Of a stretch of DNA of 64,000 bases, positions 39,332-51,502 are shown in pieces. The stretch comes from an uncultured Paracoccaceae bacterium (GTDB lineage: Bacteria > Pseudomonadota > Alphaproteobacteria > Rhodobacterales > Rhodobacteraceae). Under the pieces are notes generated by a model. It worked only from the letters and a program-made list of their open reading frames with translations, was not told where the DNA came from and made no database searches. A program made the translations under genes and the position numbers. The stretch spans positions 1,340,032 through 1,404,031 of the forward strand of contig CANMKS010000001.1 of assembly GCA_947498645.1 (NCBI GenBank), written 5' to 3'. Numbering within the stretch: position 1 is the stretch's first letter; the number at the start of each line of letters is the position of its first letter.

Positions 39332-39598
39332 ATGAACATCATTAATTTTCTTAGCAAGTCTGCAACGCTCTCAAGTCCACCACCAGGATCCATCAACGTA
39401 CTGTTAGGTGACAAGGTCGAAGGACCGGGTGGCAAATGGATCCCCTGTGCCACGAAAATGGCCGATGGATCGTACTACTCGGGGCTGTTTCAGGTGGGAC
39501 CCGGCAAAAGGCAGGTCTGTGCGGCCAGTGAACCGCTGCCCAGTCCCGAAGAAGCCCTGTCTCGTGCGATCGAGTTGGCATCCTCAGCCGCAGCGTAA
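39332..39598 (+). CDS. Small hypothetical protein, 88 residues
   Basis: The ATG at 39332 has an ideal AAAGGAG site 6 nt upstream, which supports a real gene. The product begins MNIINFLSKSATLSS and contains DKVEGPGGKWIPCATKMADG and YYSGLFQVGPGKRQVC, a soluble beta-rich sequence with two cysteines, then an Ala-rich tail. I recognise no family. Codon use is ordinary. It stands alone between two non-coding stretches. Confidence 0.55.
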   Translation: MNIINFLSKSATLSSPPPGSINVLLGDKVEGPGGKWIPCATKMADGSYYSGLFQVGPGKRQVCAASEPLPSPEEALSRAIELASSAAA

Positions 39599-40359
39599 AC
39601 CTTCGTTGACGACTGCTAGGTCACTTTAGGCGATCTGGCGTCACAATCGCGGTGCATGTTGCAAAAACAGAAGAACAGTGCCCCCAGCAGGGCACTGCTC
39701 CCATGATACGATCTAGCGGTTGCTGCAGCAGGCATCACACGCAAAACAATTTCAATCGTCAACTTTGACCTTGGAGTCCCCGTAGACTCACACAACTATG
39801 GGTTCCTTCAGATCAATACTCTTGCCCACTGGCAAAATGCTACACTCGTACAACAAATCGCTAAACCGCGATCACTCACTACGTTCACTCGTTACCTTTA
39901 CGGACACACCACTCCCGTCCGATGATTCCGTTTTGAAGAAAATCGACCCTCATAACAATTCTCCAAATTTGTAACTTGATAGATGTATTTTTCATCCATT
40001 GATGGGTGATTTATCATACATATGTCCGGGAGACGCCAAATTGAACTGCAAAGGCCGCTTTCACTGATCCGCCGCGCGAAGCAACAGGGTTTGCTTATGA
40101 CCCGACTGCCTATCTGGGCCTGCTTGCCGAGTGGCCGTCACCGCGGTCGCTGGTCTGCTCTCCTCTGACATCTTTTGATCAGGACGACGGTTGGCCGCTC
40201 TAGGCAGAGCGGAAATCGAACCAAGGCACTCGCGAGTGGTCAGTCTTGCCCTTGCCTTGTCTTGGTCTCGCCATAGGTCAATTTGGCATAGCGCGTTGAA
40301 TGCGTTTAGGGTGGTGCGACCGAGCACAAAGACCGCCGGCAATGAAGGGAGCGCAGGGG
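39599..40359. other. Long gene-free region upstream of glgB
   Basis: This 761-bp stretch has no ORF I can defend. It contains a perfect 8-bp hairpin (CAGTGCCC with GGGCACTG, 39676-39697), a very A/T-rich segment around 39940-40025 with a nested dyad (ATGTAT 39983-39988 with ATACAT 40016-40021, inner CATC/GATG), and a more G/C-rich 3' part. It must hold the glycogen operon promoter; I could not place it confidently. Confidence 0.6.
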
Positions 40360-42594
40360 ATGGCAAAAGATCCAAAGTCGGATCAGTCAAGAGCAAAGCC
40401 AACGGGCGCAGCCCAGCCTGACTTTCTATCCCTCGATACGCTAAATGCACTAAATTCCGGCACACATCGACAGCCCTTTGATGTGCTGGGGCCGCATGAA
40501 TCGGGTAAGCGCCGGTGGATCGTGACGCTGCAACCTGGTGCTGCATCAGTCAGCGCCCGCGTTGGCGGAAAGGAGACGACCCTCGCGCGCACCTCGGGCG
40601 ATGTCTTTGCCGCCGCCGTGCCCGGACAAGCCTATCAGCTTGTCGTCAGCTACCCCGATGGCAATGTCGTTGAACTTCTGGACCCTTACGCCTTTGGTCC
40701 GGTCTTGGGGGATATCGATACCTATCTGCTGGGCGAGGGCACACATCGGCAGTTATGGCGCGCGCTTGGGGCGCATGTGATCCAACACGAGGGCGCCGAC
40801 GGTGTGCATTTTGCGGTCTGGGCGCCCAATGCCCAGCGGGTTTCGGTGGTGGGCGATTTCAATCATTGGGATGGCCGCCGCCACATGATGAGGCGGGTAG
40901 GTGACACCGGTGTTTGGGAGGTCTTCTTGCCCGCACTTGGCGAAGGTACGCTCTACAAATACGAGGTGATTGGTCAAGACGGCACGGCGCGCCTCAAGGC
41001 GGACCCTGTTGGGTTCGGGTCGCAGCACCCGCCCGAAAAGGCCTCGGTCGTGCGCGATATCGACGGCTATGGCTGGAAGGACGCCGGTTGGATGCAGCGC
41101 CGCAAGGCTGCGGGCGATGTTGCGGCGCCTGTGTCGATCTATGAGGTCCATCTTGGTTCTTGGCGGCGCAAATGGGATGAGGCTGGTCGGCCGCTTTCAT
41201 ACAAGGAATTGGCGCAAGAGCTGGTCGCCTACGTCACGGAAATGGGCTTTACCCATATCGAATTGCTCCCGATTTCGGAGTTCCCCTTTGACGGCTCATG
41301 GGGCTATCAGCCAGTTGGCCTTTATGCGCCTACAATCCGATTTGGCCCACCGCATGAGTTTCGGGATCTGATTGATGCCGCACATGGGGCAGGTATCGGC
41401 GTGCTGCTGGACTGGGTGCCGGGACATTTCCCGACCGACGATCATGGGTTGGCCCAATTTGACGGGACTGCACTTTATGAACACGCCGACCCGCGCGAGG
41501 GATTTCATCAGGATTGGAACACGCTGATCTACAATTACGGGCGCACCGAGGTGAAGAATTACCTTGTGTCCAACGCCTTGTATTGGATGGAGGAATATCA
41601 TCTAGACGGGCTGCGCGTGGATGCTGTGGCCTCAATGCTTTACCGTGACTATTCGCGTGACGAAGGGCAATGGGTGCCCAACAAGGACGGTGGGCGCGAG
41701 AATTACGAGGCGATTGATTTTCTCAAGGAAATGAACACTGCCGTCTATGCAGCCCATCCCGACGGGATGACCGTCGCTGAAGAAAGCACATCCTTTCCCG
41801 GTGTATCCCGGCCTGTCGATCAGGGTGGGCTTGGCTTTGGATATAAATGGAACATGGGTTGGATGAACGACACGCTGTCCTACATGCAGCGCGATCCGAT
41901 CCACCGGCAATATCACCACGATAATATGACCTTTGGCATCCACTATGCCTTTTCCGAAAACTTCATTTTGCCGATCAGCCATGATGAGGTGGTCCATGGC
42001 AAAGGCTCTATGCTGACCAAAATGCCCGGAGCGGAGGGTGAGAAGTTCGCCAACCTGCGTGCTTATTATGCGTACATGTGGACCCATCCGGGAAAGAAAT
42101 TGCTGTTCATGGGATGCGAGTTTGCGCAACCCGAGGAGTGGAACCACAATGCGGCCCTGAATTGGGGCATTCTGGATCAACCCGCCCACAAAGGTGTGCA
42201 AAAACTGGTCCGCGACCTGAACCACCTTTATCGCGACACGCCTGCATTGCATGTGAAGGATTGCGAGGGCGATGGTTTTGCCTGGCTCAATGGTGATGCC
42301 GCGCAATCGACGCTGGGCTTCATGCGCAAGGGGGCAGAGGATGATCCGCCTGTCGTTGTCATGTGCAATTTCACACCTGTGATGCGCTCCGATTTCCGCG
42401 TTGGCGTTCCGGTGCCGGGCCATTGGGAGGAAGTGCTGAACACTGATTCCGCAGTCTATGATGGCGGCAACCGGGGCAATTTGGGTGGTGTGGACAGTGC
42501 GCCACAGGCTGCGGATGGTCAGGACCACTCTGTCCAGCTTGTGTTGCCGCCGCTGTCGGTGGTCGTGCTGCGTTGGCGGAAAGACGAGACTTAA
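40360..42594 (+). CDS. glgB: 1,4-alpha-glucan branching enzyme
   Basis: The 744-residue GH13 enzyme makes alpha-1,6 branches in glycogen. An N-terminal domain and a CBM48 domain (VHFAVWAPNAQRVSVVGDFN) precede the catalytic barrel. The nucleophile is D421 in DGLRVDAVASMLYRDYSR, the acid E474 in VAEESTSFPGVSRP, and the third carboxylate is in ISHDEVVHGKGS. The start at 40360 has an AGGGAGCGCAGGGG region upstream; ATGs at 40300 and 40342 are alternatives. It is the first gene of glgBCAX-pgm-glgP. Confidence 0.96.
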   Translation: MAKDPKSDQSRAKPTGAAQPDFLSLDTLNALNSGTHRQPFDVLGPHESGKRRWIVTLQPGAASVSARVGGKETTLARTSGDVFAAAVPGQAYQLVVSYPDGNVVELLDPYAFGPVLGDIDTYLLGEGTHRQLWRALGAHVIQHEGADGVHFAVWAPNAQRVSVVGDFNHWDGRRHMMRRVGDTGVWEVFLPALGEGTLYKYEVIGQDGTARLKADPVGFGSQHPPEKASVVRDIDGYGWKDAGWMQRRKAAGDVAAPVSIYEVHLGSWRRKWDEAGRPLSYKELAQELVAYVTEMGFTHIELLPISEFPFDGSWGYQPVGLYAPTIRFGPPHEFRDLIDAAHGAGIGVLLDWVPGHFPTDDHGLAQFDGTALYEHADPREGFHQDWNTLIYNYGRTEVKNYLVSNALYWMEEYHLDGLRVDAVASMLYRDYSRDEGQWVPNKDGGRENYEAIDFLKEMNTAVYAAHPDGMTVAEESTSFPGVSRPVDQGGLGFGYKWNMGWMNDTLSYMQRDPIHRQYHHDNMTFGIHYAFSENFILPISHDEVVHGKGSMLTKMPGAEGEKFANLRAYYAYMWTHPGKKLLFMGCEFAQPEEWNHNAALNWGILDQPAHKGVQKLVRDLNHLYRDTPALHVKDCEGDGFAWLNGDAAQSTLGFMRKGAEDDPPVVVMCNFTPVMRSDFRVGVPVPGHWEEVLNTDSAVYDGGNRGNLGGVDSAPQAADGQDHSVQLVLPPLSVVVLRWRKDET

Positions 42595-42609
42595 GGGGAG
42601 AGAGAAACG

Positions 42610-43866
42610 ATGGAAACCAAACGACTTTCGCAACGTGCCATGGTGTTTGTGCTGGCTGGCGGGCGCGGCAGTCGCCTGAAAGAGCTCACGGACAGGCGAG
42701 TGAAGCCTGCGGTCTATTTCGGCGGCAAGGCGCGGATCATCGACTTTGCCCTTTCCAATGCCCTCAATTCCGGCATTCGCCGCATGGCGATTGCGACGCA
42801 ATACAAGGCGCACAGCCTGATCCGGCACATGCAACGTGGTTGGAGTTTCTTCCGGGCAGAGCGGAATGAATACCTTGATATTCTGCCTGCCTCGCAGCGC
42901 ACCGGGAATGAAAACTGGTATTTGGGCACCGCAGATGCTGTTACCCAAAACATAGATATCGTTGACAGTTATGGCATGGACTATGTGATTATCCTTGCGG
43001 GCGATCATATCTACAAGATGGACTATGAAATCATGCTGCGCCAGCACGTGGAAAGCGGTGCAGATGTCACCGTCGGCTGTCTGACCGTGCCCCGGATGGA
43101 CGCAGTGGCCTTTGGTGTCATGGCCACTGACAAGACCGGGCAGATCACGTCGTTCCTGGAAAAGCCCGCTGATCCGCCCGCAACGCCAGAGGACCCCGAT
43201 CAGGCGTTGGCCTCGATGGGGATTTATGTCTTCAAGTGGTCGTTCCTACGAGACCTGTTGCTGAAGGATGCCGAAGACCCCAACTCGTCGCATGATTTTG
43301 GTGGTGACCTGATCCCCGAGATTGTGAAGCACGGCAAAGCCGTTGCGCATCGCTTTACCGACAGTTGCGTGCGTTCAGAAGGCGCACCGGCCTACTGGAA
43401 GGACGTCGGCACAGTTGATGCATTCTGGGAAAGCAATATTGACCTGACAGATTTCACCCCAGAACTGGATCTGTGGGACCGGCAATGGCCGATCTGGACC
43501 TACTCGGAAAGCGTTCCACCCGCGAAATTTATCCATGATGAGCGTGACAGGCGCGGCATGGCAATTTCATCAATGGTGTCTGGGGGCTGCGTTATTTCGG
43601 GAACGGAAGTACGGAACTCTGTGCTGTTTACCAACGTGCATACCAACTCTTACGCGGTTCTTGATCATGCTGTTGTCATGCCGAATGTCGTCGTGAACCG
43701 CTCTGCGCGGCTGCGGCAGGTTGTCATTGACAGCGGTGTGACGATCCCTGAAGGGCTGGTCGTGGGTGAAGATCCGGCAGAAGACAGCAAGTGGTTCCGG
43801 GTCACCGAACGCGGTACGACGCTGATCACGCAAGATATGCTGAACAAACGGGCGGCGGGAAAATGA
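42610..43866 (+). CDS. glgC: Glucose-1-phosphate adenylyltransferase
   Basis: The 418-residue enzyme forms ADP-glucose, the committed step of glycogen synthesis. The nucleotide loop [20 protein letters not shown], the allosteric-site region [20 protein letters not shown] and the sugar-phosphate motif [15 protein letters not shown] are all present, followed by the C-terminal beta-helix. Family members are controlled by fructose 6-phosphate, fructose 1,6-bisphosphate or pyruvate. GGGGAGAGA precedes the start and the stop overlaps glgA (ATGA). Confidence 0.97.
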   Translation: METKRLSQRAMVFVLAGGRGSRLKELTDRRVKPAVYFGGKARIIDFALSNALNSGIRRMAIATQYKAHSLIRHMQRGWSFFRAERNEYLDILPASQRTGNENWYLGTADAVTQNIDIVDSYGMDYVIILAGDHIYKMDYEIMLRQHVESGADVTVGCLTVPRMDAVAFGVMATDKTGQITSFLEKPADPPATPEDPDQALASMGIYVFKWSFLRDLLLKDAEDPNSSHDFGGDLIPEIVKHGKAVAHRFTDSCVRSEGAPAYWKDVGTVDAFWESNIDLTDFTPELDLWDRQWPIWTYSESVPPAKFIHDERDRRGMAISSMVSGGCVISGTEVRNSVLFTNVHTNSYAVLDHAVVMPNVVVNRSARLRQVVIDSGVTIPEGLVVGEDPAEDSKWFRVTERGTTLITQDMLNKRAAGK

Positions 43867-45296
43867 CACGGGTTCTGTCGGTAGCATCGGAATGTGCGCC
43901 GCTGGTGAAAACCGGCGGGCTTGCCGATGTCGTGGGCGCATTGCCTGCGGCAATGGCGCAATTGGGCAGCGAGATGCGCACACTCATTCCGGGCTATCGA
44001 TCTGTGATGAAGCAGGCAAAAAAACCAAGAGAGGTGATCACCTTCGACGCCCTTTTTGGCGGCCCGGCCCGTGTTGTGATGACAAAGACGGCTGGTCTGG
44101 ATTTGCTGCTGCTCGACGCGCCGCATCTGTTTGATCGCGCAGGCACGCCTTATTTGGACGAAAGCGGCGCAGATTGGGCGGATAATGCCGCGCGCTTTGC
44201 TGCACTCAGCTATGCGGCTGCGCATATCGCCCAGAATGGCGCGGATGGCTGGTGCCCGGATATCGTGCACGGCCATGATTGGCAGGCTGGTCTGGTGCCC
44301 GAATATATGCACCGATTGGCCGATGGGCACCCGAAAATACCGTTCGTCTTTACCGTCCACAACATTGCGTTTCACGGAAACTGCGCGGCGGACCAACTTG
44401 AGGTCCTTTTGCTCGATGAGTGGCGCTTTACCGCAGAGCATTTTGAGTTTTGGGGGCAAATTTCTGCACTCAAGGCCGGTTTGACGGGGGCGCAGCGGAT
44501 AACAACCGTGTCGCAAACCTATGCCGAGGAATTGATGACGCCAGAATTCGGCATGGGGATGGATGGTGTACTGCGCGCGCGACGCAATGATCTGACGGGG
44601 ATTGTGAACGGCATTGATCTGGATGTCTGGAACCCTGCAACGGACCCGGAAATCAGCCCTTACAAAACCCCACGCGCCAAGGGTGTTAACAAGGCGGCGT
44701 TGCAGGCCGAATTTGGGCTGGCCCAATCAGACGGTCCACTTTGCGTGCTGGTCTCGCGCCTGACCGAGCAAAAGGGCATCGACCTATTGATTGATGCACT
44801 GCCAGCACTTCTGGGCCGGGGTGGACAATTGGCCTTGCTCGGGTCGGGTGCGGCGCAGTTGGAAGTTGCCCTGCATGAGCTGGCAGCACAGAATGACAAT
44901 GTCGCCGTCAGGATTGGTTATGATGAGGCGTTGGCTCATCGTATGATCGCCGGTGGTGACGCGATCCTTGTGCCATCGCGCTTTGAACCCTGCGGGCTGA
45001 CCCAGCTTTACGGGCTGCGTTATGGCACGATCCCTTTGGTCGCACTCACGGGCGGTTTGGCTGATACGGTGATCAACGCTAGCCCGGCCGCATTGGCCAT
45101 GAATGCGGCGACCGGCGTGCAGTTCTCTCCGATCACGGCAGAGGCGCTCTCGAACGCCTTCACCCGCCTTTGCGATCTTTATCAGGCGCCAAAGACGTGG
45201 GGCATTCTGCAACGCAACGCCATGAAGCAACCTGTAGGGTGGGAGACATCGGCGAAAGCCTATGGTCAGCTTTACAGTGAACTAACGCAAGGCTGA
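43863..45296 (+). CDS. glgA: Glycogen synthase
   Basis: The 477-residue GT5 enzyme extends glycogen from ADP-glucose. The N-terminal ADP-glucose-binding K-T-G-G-L motif is present ([16 protein letters not shown]), as is the C-terminal [20 protein letters not shown] donor-site block with the catalytic Glu. The start overlaps the glgC stop by 4 bp, so a longer open frame beginning at 43791 is rejected. glgX begins 2 bp after its stop. Confidence 0.97.
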   Translation: MTRVLSVASECAPLVKTGGLADVVGALPAAMAQLGSEMRTLIPGYRSVMKQAKKPREVITFDALFGGPARVVMTKTAGLDLLLLDAPHLFDRAGTPYLDESGADWADNAARFAALSYAAAHIAQNGADGWCPDIVHGHDWQAGLVPEYMHRLADGHPKIPFVFTVHNIAFHGNCAADQLEVLLLDEWRFTAEHFEFWGQISALKAGLTGAQRITTVSQTYAEELMTPEFGMGMDGVLRARRNDLTGIVNGIDLDVWNPATDPEISPYKTPRAKGVNKAALQAEFGLAQSDGPLCVLVSRLTEQKGIDLLIDALPALLGRGGQLALLGSGAAQLEVALHELAAQNDNVAVRIGYDEALAHRMIAGGDAILVPSRFEPCGLTQLYGLRYGTIPLVALTGGLADTVINASPAALAMNAATGVQFSPITAEALSNAFTRLCDLYQAPKTWGILQRNAMKQPVGWETSAKAYGQLYSELTQG

Positions 45297-45298
45297 CA

Positions 45299-47389
45299 AT
45301 GGTAGGCAGTTTTCCCATCCGATCGGGCGCACCGTCGCCTCTGGGTGCCACGTTTGACGGCGACGGGGTCAACTTTGCCGTCTACTCGCGTCATGCGACG
45401 CGCGTGTCGCTGTGCCTGTTTGATGACAATGGGATTGAGACGCAAATCGTCATCCTGCCCGAACGTGAAGGCCATGTCTGGCATGGCTATGTTCCGGGGA
45501 TGCACCCCGGTCAGCAATACGGGTTTCGGATGCACGGACCTTACGCGCCAGATGAAGGGCACAGGTTCAACCACAACAAACTGCTGATTGACCCCTACGC
45601 AAAGAAGCTGACGGGCCATCCGGTTTGGCACAACGCGCTGTTTGGATATGAGGCAGACCACAAGGATCGCGACCTGAGCTTTGATATGCGTGACAGCGCC
45701 CCCTACATGCCACGTTCGGTTGTTGTGGACCCGGCGTTTAGCTGGGGCAGCAGCACGCCGCCAAACATCCCGCTTGCAGATACGGTTTTCTACGAAGGTC
45801 ACGTCAAGGGCCTGACCGCCGCGCGGCGAGATGTGGAATTCCCCGGCACATACCGCGGTCTTGCCTCTGAGCCGATGCTGGACCATCTGACTGATCTTGG
45901 CGTTACCGCGATTGAGTTGCTGCCGGTGCAGGCCTTTCTGGACGATCAGTTTCTGGCCCGAAAGGGGCTGAGCAACTATTGGGGCTACATGACCTACGGG
46001 TTCTTTGCACCTGATCCGCGTTATATGCAGGGCACCGAGATTTCTGAGTTCCAGCAGATGGTTGCGCGTTTCCACAGCGCTGGGATCGAAGTGATTTTGG
46101 ACGTTGTCTATAACCACACCGCCGAAGGGTCCGAAATGGGACCGACGCTGGCGTTTCGAGGGCTCGACAACGCCAGCTATTACCGATTGGCCGATAATCC
46201 GCGCTACTATGTGGACACGACGGGCTGTGGCAATGCGCTGGATTTCGACAATCCGTTTGTGCTGCGTCTTGTGCTGGACTCACTGCGTTATTGGGTAGAG
46301 ATCATGGGGGTTGATGGCTTTCGCTTCGATCTATGCTCGACACTTGGGCGCACGGATGGGACGTTTGACCGTACCGGTCCGTTCTTTAGCGCAATCCGGC
46401 AGGACCCTGTGCTGAACCGGGCAAAACTGATTGCAGAGCCTTGGGATCTGGGGCCGGATGGCTATCAACTGGGGGCCTATCCTGCACCATTTGCCGAATG
46501 GAATGACAAGTTTCGCGACGATACCCGCCGGTTCTGGCGCGGTGACAACGGTATGGTGGCGGGAATTGCGGCAAGGCTTGCAGGCTCGGCGCAGTTCTTT
46601 GACCATGACGGGCGCGCGCCCAATGCTTCGGTGAATTTCCTGACGGCCCACGATGGTTTCACCATGGCGGATTTGGTCAGCTATTCAAAAAAACATAACG
46701 AAGCCAATGGTGAAGGCAATCGCGACGGGCATTCCGAAAACCACGCGGACAATATGGGTGCCGAAGGGCCAACGGAGGATCCCGGCATTGACGCGGCCCG
46801 CGCCCGGCGGCGGCGCAATTTGATGGCAACACTGCTGTTCTCGCAAGGCACGCCGATGCTTTTGGCGGGCGATGAGATCGGCAATTCGCAAGCGGGCAAC
46901 AACAACGCCTATTGTCAGGACAATGAGATTGGCTGGCTTGATTGGGCCAACAGGGACGCGGATTTTCTGGCCTTCACCAAGCAGGCAATCGCTTTTCGCA
47001 AGGCGCACCCGATCCTGCGCCAGCGGCGTTTTCTGCATTCGCAGGCGCGGCTGGTGGATGGCGCGCCGGATCTGTTCTGGCGGCGCGCGGACGGGCAGGC
47101 GATGGCGCAGGCCGATTGGGATGATCCAGATTTGCGCACCATCGTGGCCGAGATGCGCATGGCCTCTGGCACGCCGGAATATGTCGAACGCGAGGGTGCG
47201 CTGCTTATCGTGCTGAACGCCGGGGCAGAGATCGACATTACCCTGAGCGATCCAACACCTGGCAGCCACTGGGTGCGCACTTTTGACACCGCCCAGCATG
47301 ATGCCTGGGGCCAGTATGAAGGCACGGAGATTGCCGCCACATCCGTTGTTGTCTTTGTCGAACAACGCGACAGCGCCACATCACCATAG
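45299..47389 (+). CDS. glgX: Glycogen debranching enzyme
   Basis: The 696-residue GH13 isoamylase-type enzyme removes alpha-1,6 branches from phosphorylase-limited glycogen. A CBM48-like N-terminus (GATFDGDGVNFAVYSRHATR) precedes the barrel. The catalytic residues lie in DGFRFDLCSTLGR (Asp), LIAEPWDLGPDGYQLG (Glu) and TAHDGFTMADLVSYS (Asp). The C-terminal domain is complete. It is tightly packed behind glgA, with only 2 bp between them. Confidence 0.95.
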   Translation: MVGSFPIRSGAPSPLGATFDGDGVNFAVYSRHATRVSLCLFDDNGIETQIVILPEREGHVWHGYVPGMHPGQQYGFRMHGPYAPDEGHRFNHNKLLIDPYAKKLTGHPVWHNALFGYEADHKDRDLSFDMRDSAPYMPRSVVVDPAFSWGSSTPPNIPLADTVFYEGHVKGLTAARRDVEFPGTYRGLASEPMLDHLTDLGVTAIELLPVQAFLDDQFLARKGLSNYWGYMTYGFFAPDPRYMQGTEISEFQQMVARFHSAGIEVILDVVYNHTAEGSEMGPTLAFRGLDNASYYRLADNPRYYVDTTGCGNALDFDNPFVLRLVLDSLRYWVEIMGVDGFRFDLCSTLGRTDGTFDRTGPFFSAIRQDPVLNRAKLIAEPWDLGPDGYQLGAYPAPFAEWNDKFRDDTRRFWRGDNGMVAGIAARLAGSAQFFDHDGRAPNASVNFLTAHDGFTMADLVSYSKKHNEANGEGNRDGHSENHADNMGAEGPTEDPGIDAARARRRRNLMATLLFSQGTPMLLAGDEIGNSQAGNNNAYCQDNEIGWLDWANRDADFLAFTKQAIAFRKAHPILRQRRFLHSQARLVDGAPDLFWRRADGQAMAQADWDDPDLRTIVAEMRMASGTPEYVEREGALLIVLNAGAEIDITLSDPTPGSHWVRTFDTAQHDAWGQYEGTEIAATSVVVFVEQRDSATSP

Positions 47390-49030
<1,641 letters not shown>

Positions 49031-49108
49031 CCGCGTCTGACGCTTTTCAATTCCTCTCAGGAATGGCAACAGTCCGGGGCTAAGCCTGCACCCAGAAAGA
49101 AGCGCCAC

Positions 49109-51502
49109 ATGAATGCTGTCACACCTATTGCCGCAAATGCCCTGCGTGACCAAATCCAACGGCATCTGACCTACACAATCGGCAAAGACAAAAGCCACGC
49201 CAGCCTTTTTGATTGGCGCATGGCGGTGAGCTATACCGTGCGCGATCTGATCGTGGACAGCTGGTTTGCAGCCACCCGCAAAACATACGAAGCGCAGGGC
49301 AAGCGCGTCTACTACCTGTCGATGGAATTTCTGATCGGCCGCATTCTGGATGATGCGGTCGTGAACCTTGGGCTGCATGATCAGATCAAGGCGGTCCTGG
49401 CCGAGGACAGAATCGCACTGGATGATGTGATCGCGGATGAACCTGATGCGGCGCTGGGCAATGGCGGCTTGGGTCGGTTGGCGGCTTGTTTTCTGGAAAG
49501 CCTGTCCACCTTGGGCTGCCCCGCGCACGGCTATGGCATCCGCTACGAACACGGGCTGTTTCGGCAACGGTTTTCCGGCGGCCAACAGGTTGAATCCCCC
49601 GAAGATTGGCTGAACCAGCCCCATCCGTGGGAGTTCGAGCGGCCGGAGGTCAGCTACACCATCCCTTTCAAAGGCCATGTGACCAATGAAGGTGGGCGCA
49701 GCGTCTGGCATCCGGCGGAAACCGTCTATGCCCGCGCTTATGACACCCCGGTTGTTGGTTGGCAGGGCCTGTGGTCCAATACGCTGCGGCTTTGGGGTGC
49801 GCATCCGACAGAACTGTTTGATCTGGAGCGTTTCAATTCGGGCGATCACACTGCCGCTGCCGCACCAGAGGCACTGGCGCGGACGTTGTCGCGGGTGCTC
49901 TACCCTGAGGACACCACTGACAGCGGCAAGGAGTTGCGGCTCAAGCAAGAATTTTTCCTGACCTCTGCCGCCTTGCAAGACATCCTGCGTCGCTTCCTGT
50001 CGGAATATGATGATCTGTCGCTTTTGCCCGACAAGGTCGCCATTCAGATGAACGACACCCACCCTGCGCTGGCCGGGCCGGAACTGATCCGGCTATTGGT
50101 TGATGTGCACCAACTGGATTGGGCGCACGCGCGCGATATCGCGGGGCGGACGCTGAACTATACCAACCACACGTTGCTGCCCGAGGCGCTTGAGCGCTGG
50201 TCAACCTGGCTGATGGGGCGTGTGCTGCCGCGTCACATGCAGATCATCGAACAGATTGATGCCGAGCATGCGCAGGCTACGGGCTGCGCGCCGCATCTGC
50301 GGATTGTCTGGCAGGATCAGGTACTGATGGGCACGCTGGCCTTTGTGATGGCGCAGCACGTGAATGGTGTTTCGGCCCTGCATACGGAACTGATGAAGGA
50401 TACCGTCTTTGCTGATCTGCATGCGCTTTATCCGGGGCGCATTCTGAACCAGACCAACGGTGTTACACCGCGACGGTGGATGCGGTTGTCAAACCCGGCC
50501 TTGTCGCGAGTCATTACAGAGCGGATCGGGTCTGGGTGGGAAAGTGATCTGGGTCGGCTCAGTGGGCTGGCCAATCATACAGAAGACGGCGGGTTGCATG
50601 AGGACATCCGCGCGGCCAAAAGCGCGAACAAACAGGCCTTTGCTGCGTGGTTGCAGGCCGAGACAGGGCAGGTGATCAACCCCGATGCCATGTTTGATGT
50701 GCAGGTTAAGCGCATCCATGAATACAAGCGCCAGTTGATGAATATCTTCGAGACCATTGCACGGTGGAGCGCCATAAGTCGCAACCCTGACGCGGATTGG
50801 ACGCCACGGGTCAAAATCTTCGGAGGCAAAGCCGCGCCGGGATATTTTACCGCAAAAGAGGTCATACGATTGATCAATGATGTGGCGAAGGTGGTCAACA
50901 ACGACCCCAAGACCGCGCATTTGCTGCAAATCGTTTACCCGGCCAACTACAACGTCTCGATGGCGCAGCGGTTGATCCCGGCGGCGGACCTGTCAGAGCA
51001 GATATCGACCGCCGGCAAAGAGGCGTCGGGCACTGGCAACATGAAACTGACCATGAATGGTGCGCTGACCATTGGCACGCTGGACGGGGCCAATGTGGAA
51101 ATTCTGGAGCATGTGGGCGCGGACAACTTCTTTCTCTTTGGTATGACTGCGAAGGAAGCGGCGGCGCGTAGCGCCACGCCGGACCATGCGCGCAGTGCGA
51201 TACTGGCCAGTGAACCGTTGCAGGATGTCTTGCAGATGATCGCAGAAGGGCGGTTTAACCCCGAAGTCCCATCGCGCTATCACGGTCTGGTGGATCACAC
51301 GTGGAACCATGATCCCTTTTTGATCGCATCCGACTTTGACGCCTATCTGACATGTCAGCAACAGGTTGATGCGGCATATGGCGACCGGGCGCGTTGGGAT
51401 CAGATGGTGCTGCGGAATATTGCGGGGTCAGGGTTCTTTTCCTCAGACCGGACGATCACAGGCTATATGAACGACGTCTGGCATACGCAAAGCCTGCTCT
51501 AA
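49109..51502 (+). CDS. glgP: Glycogen phosphorylase
   Basis: The 797-residue GT35 enzyme releases glucose 1-phosphate from glycogen with PLP as cofactor. The PLP lysine lies in EASGTGNMKLTMNGALTIG, and the N-terminal active-site block ALGNGGLGRLAACFLESLST is intact. Length is typical of bacterial GlgP. It lies last in the operon after a 78-bp gap. Its 3' end overlaps the convergent LysR gene by 4 bp. Confidence 0.96.
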   Translation: MNAVTPIAANALRDQIQRHLTYTIGKDKSHASLFDWRMAVSYTVRDLIVDSWFAATRKTYEAQGKRVYYLSMEFLIGRILDDAVVNLGLHDQIKAVLAEDRIALDDVIADEPDAALGNGGLGRLAACFLESLSTLGCPAHGYGIRYEHGLFRQRFSGGQQVESPEDWLNQPHPWEFERPEVSYTIPFKGHVTNEGGRSVWHPAETVYARAYDTPVVGWQGLWSNTLRLWGAHPTELFDLERFNSGDHTAAAAPEALARTLSRVLYPEDTTDSGKELRLKQEFFLTSAALQDILRRFLSEYDDLSLLPDKVAIQMNDTHPALAGPELIRLLVDVHQLDWAHARDIAGRTLNYTNHTLLPEALERWSTWLMGRVLPRHMQIIEQIDAEHAQATGCAPHLRIVWQDQVLMGTLAFVMAQHVNGVSALHTELMKDTVFADLHALYPGRILNQTNGVTPRRWMRLSNPALSRVITERIGSGWESDLGRLSGLANHTEDGGLHEDIRAAKSANKQAFAAWLQAETGQVINPDAMFDVQVKRIHEYKRQLMNIFETIARWSAISRNPDADWTPRVKIFGGKAAPGYFTAKEVIRLINDVAKVVNNDPKTAHLLQIVYPANYNVSMAQRLIPAADLSEQISTAGKEASGTGNMKLTMNGALTIGTLDGANVEILEHVGADNFFLFGMTAKEAAARSATPDHARSAILASEPLQDVLQMIAEGRFNPEVPSRYHGLVDHTWNHDPFLIASDFDAYLTCQQQVDAAYGDRARWDQMVLRNIAGSGFFSSDRTITGYMNDVWHTQSLL

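Noticed and set aside
40061-40546. 161-codon reverse frame upstream of and into glgB
   Set aside because: It overlaps the glgB 5' end, has biased composition and no recognisable motif.
41632-43047. 471-codon reverse frame across the glgB-glgC junction
   Set aside because: Runs antisense through two certain genes and shows no domain.
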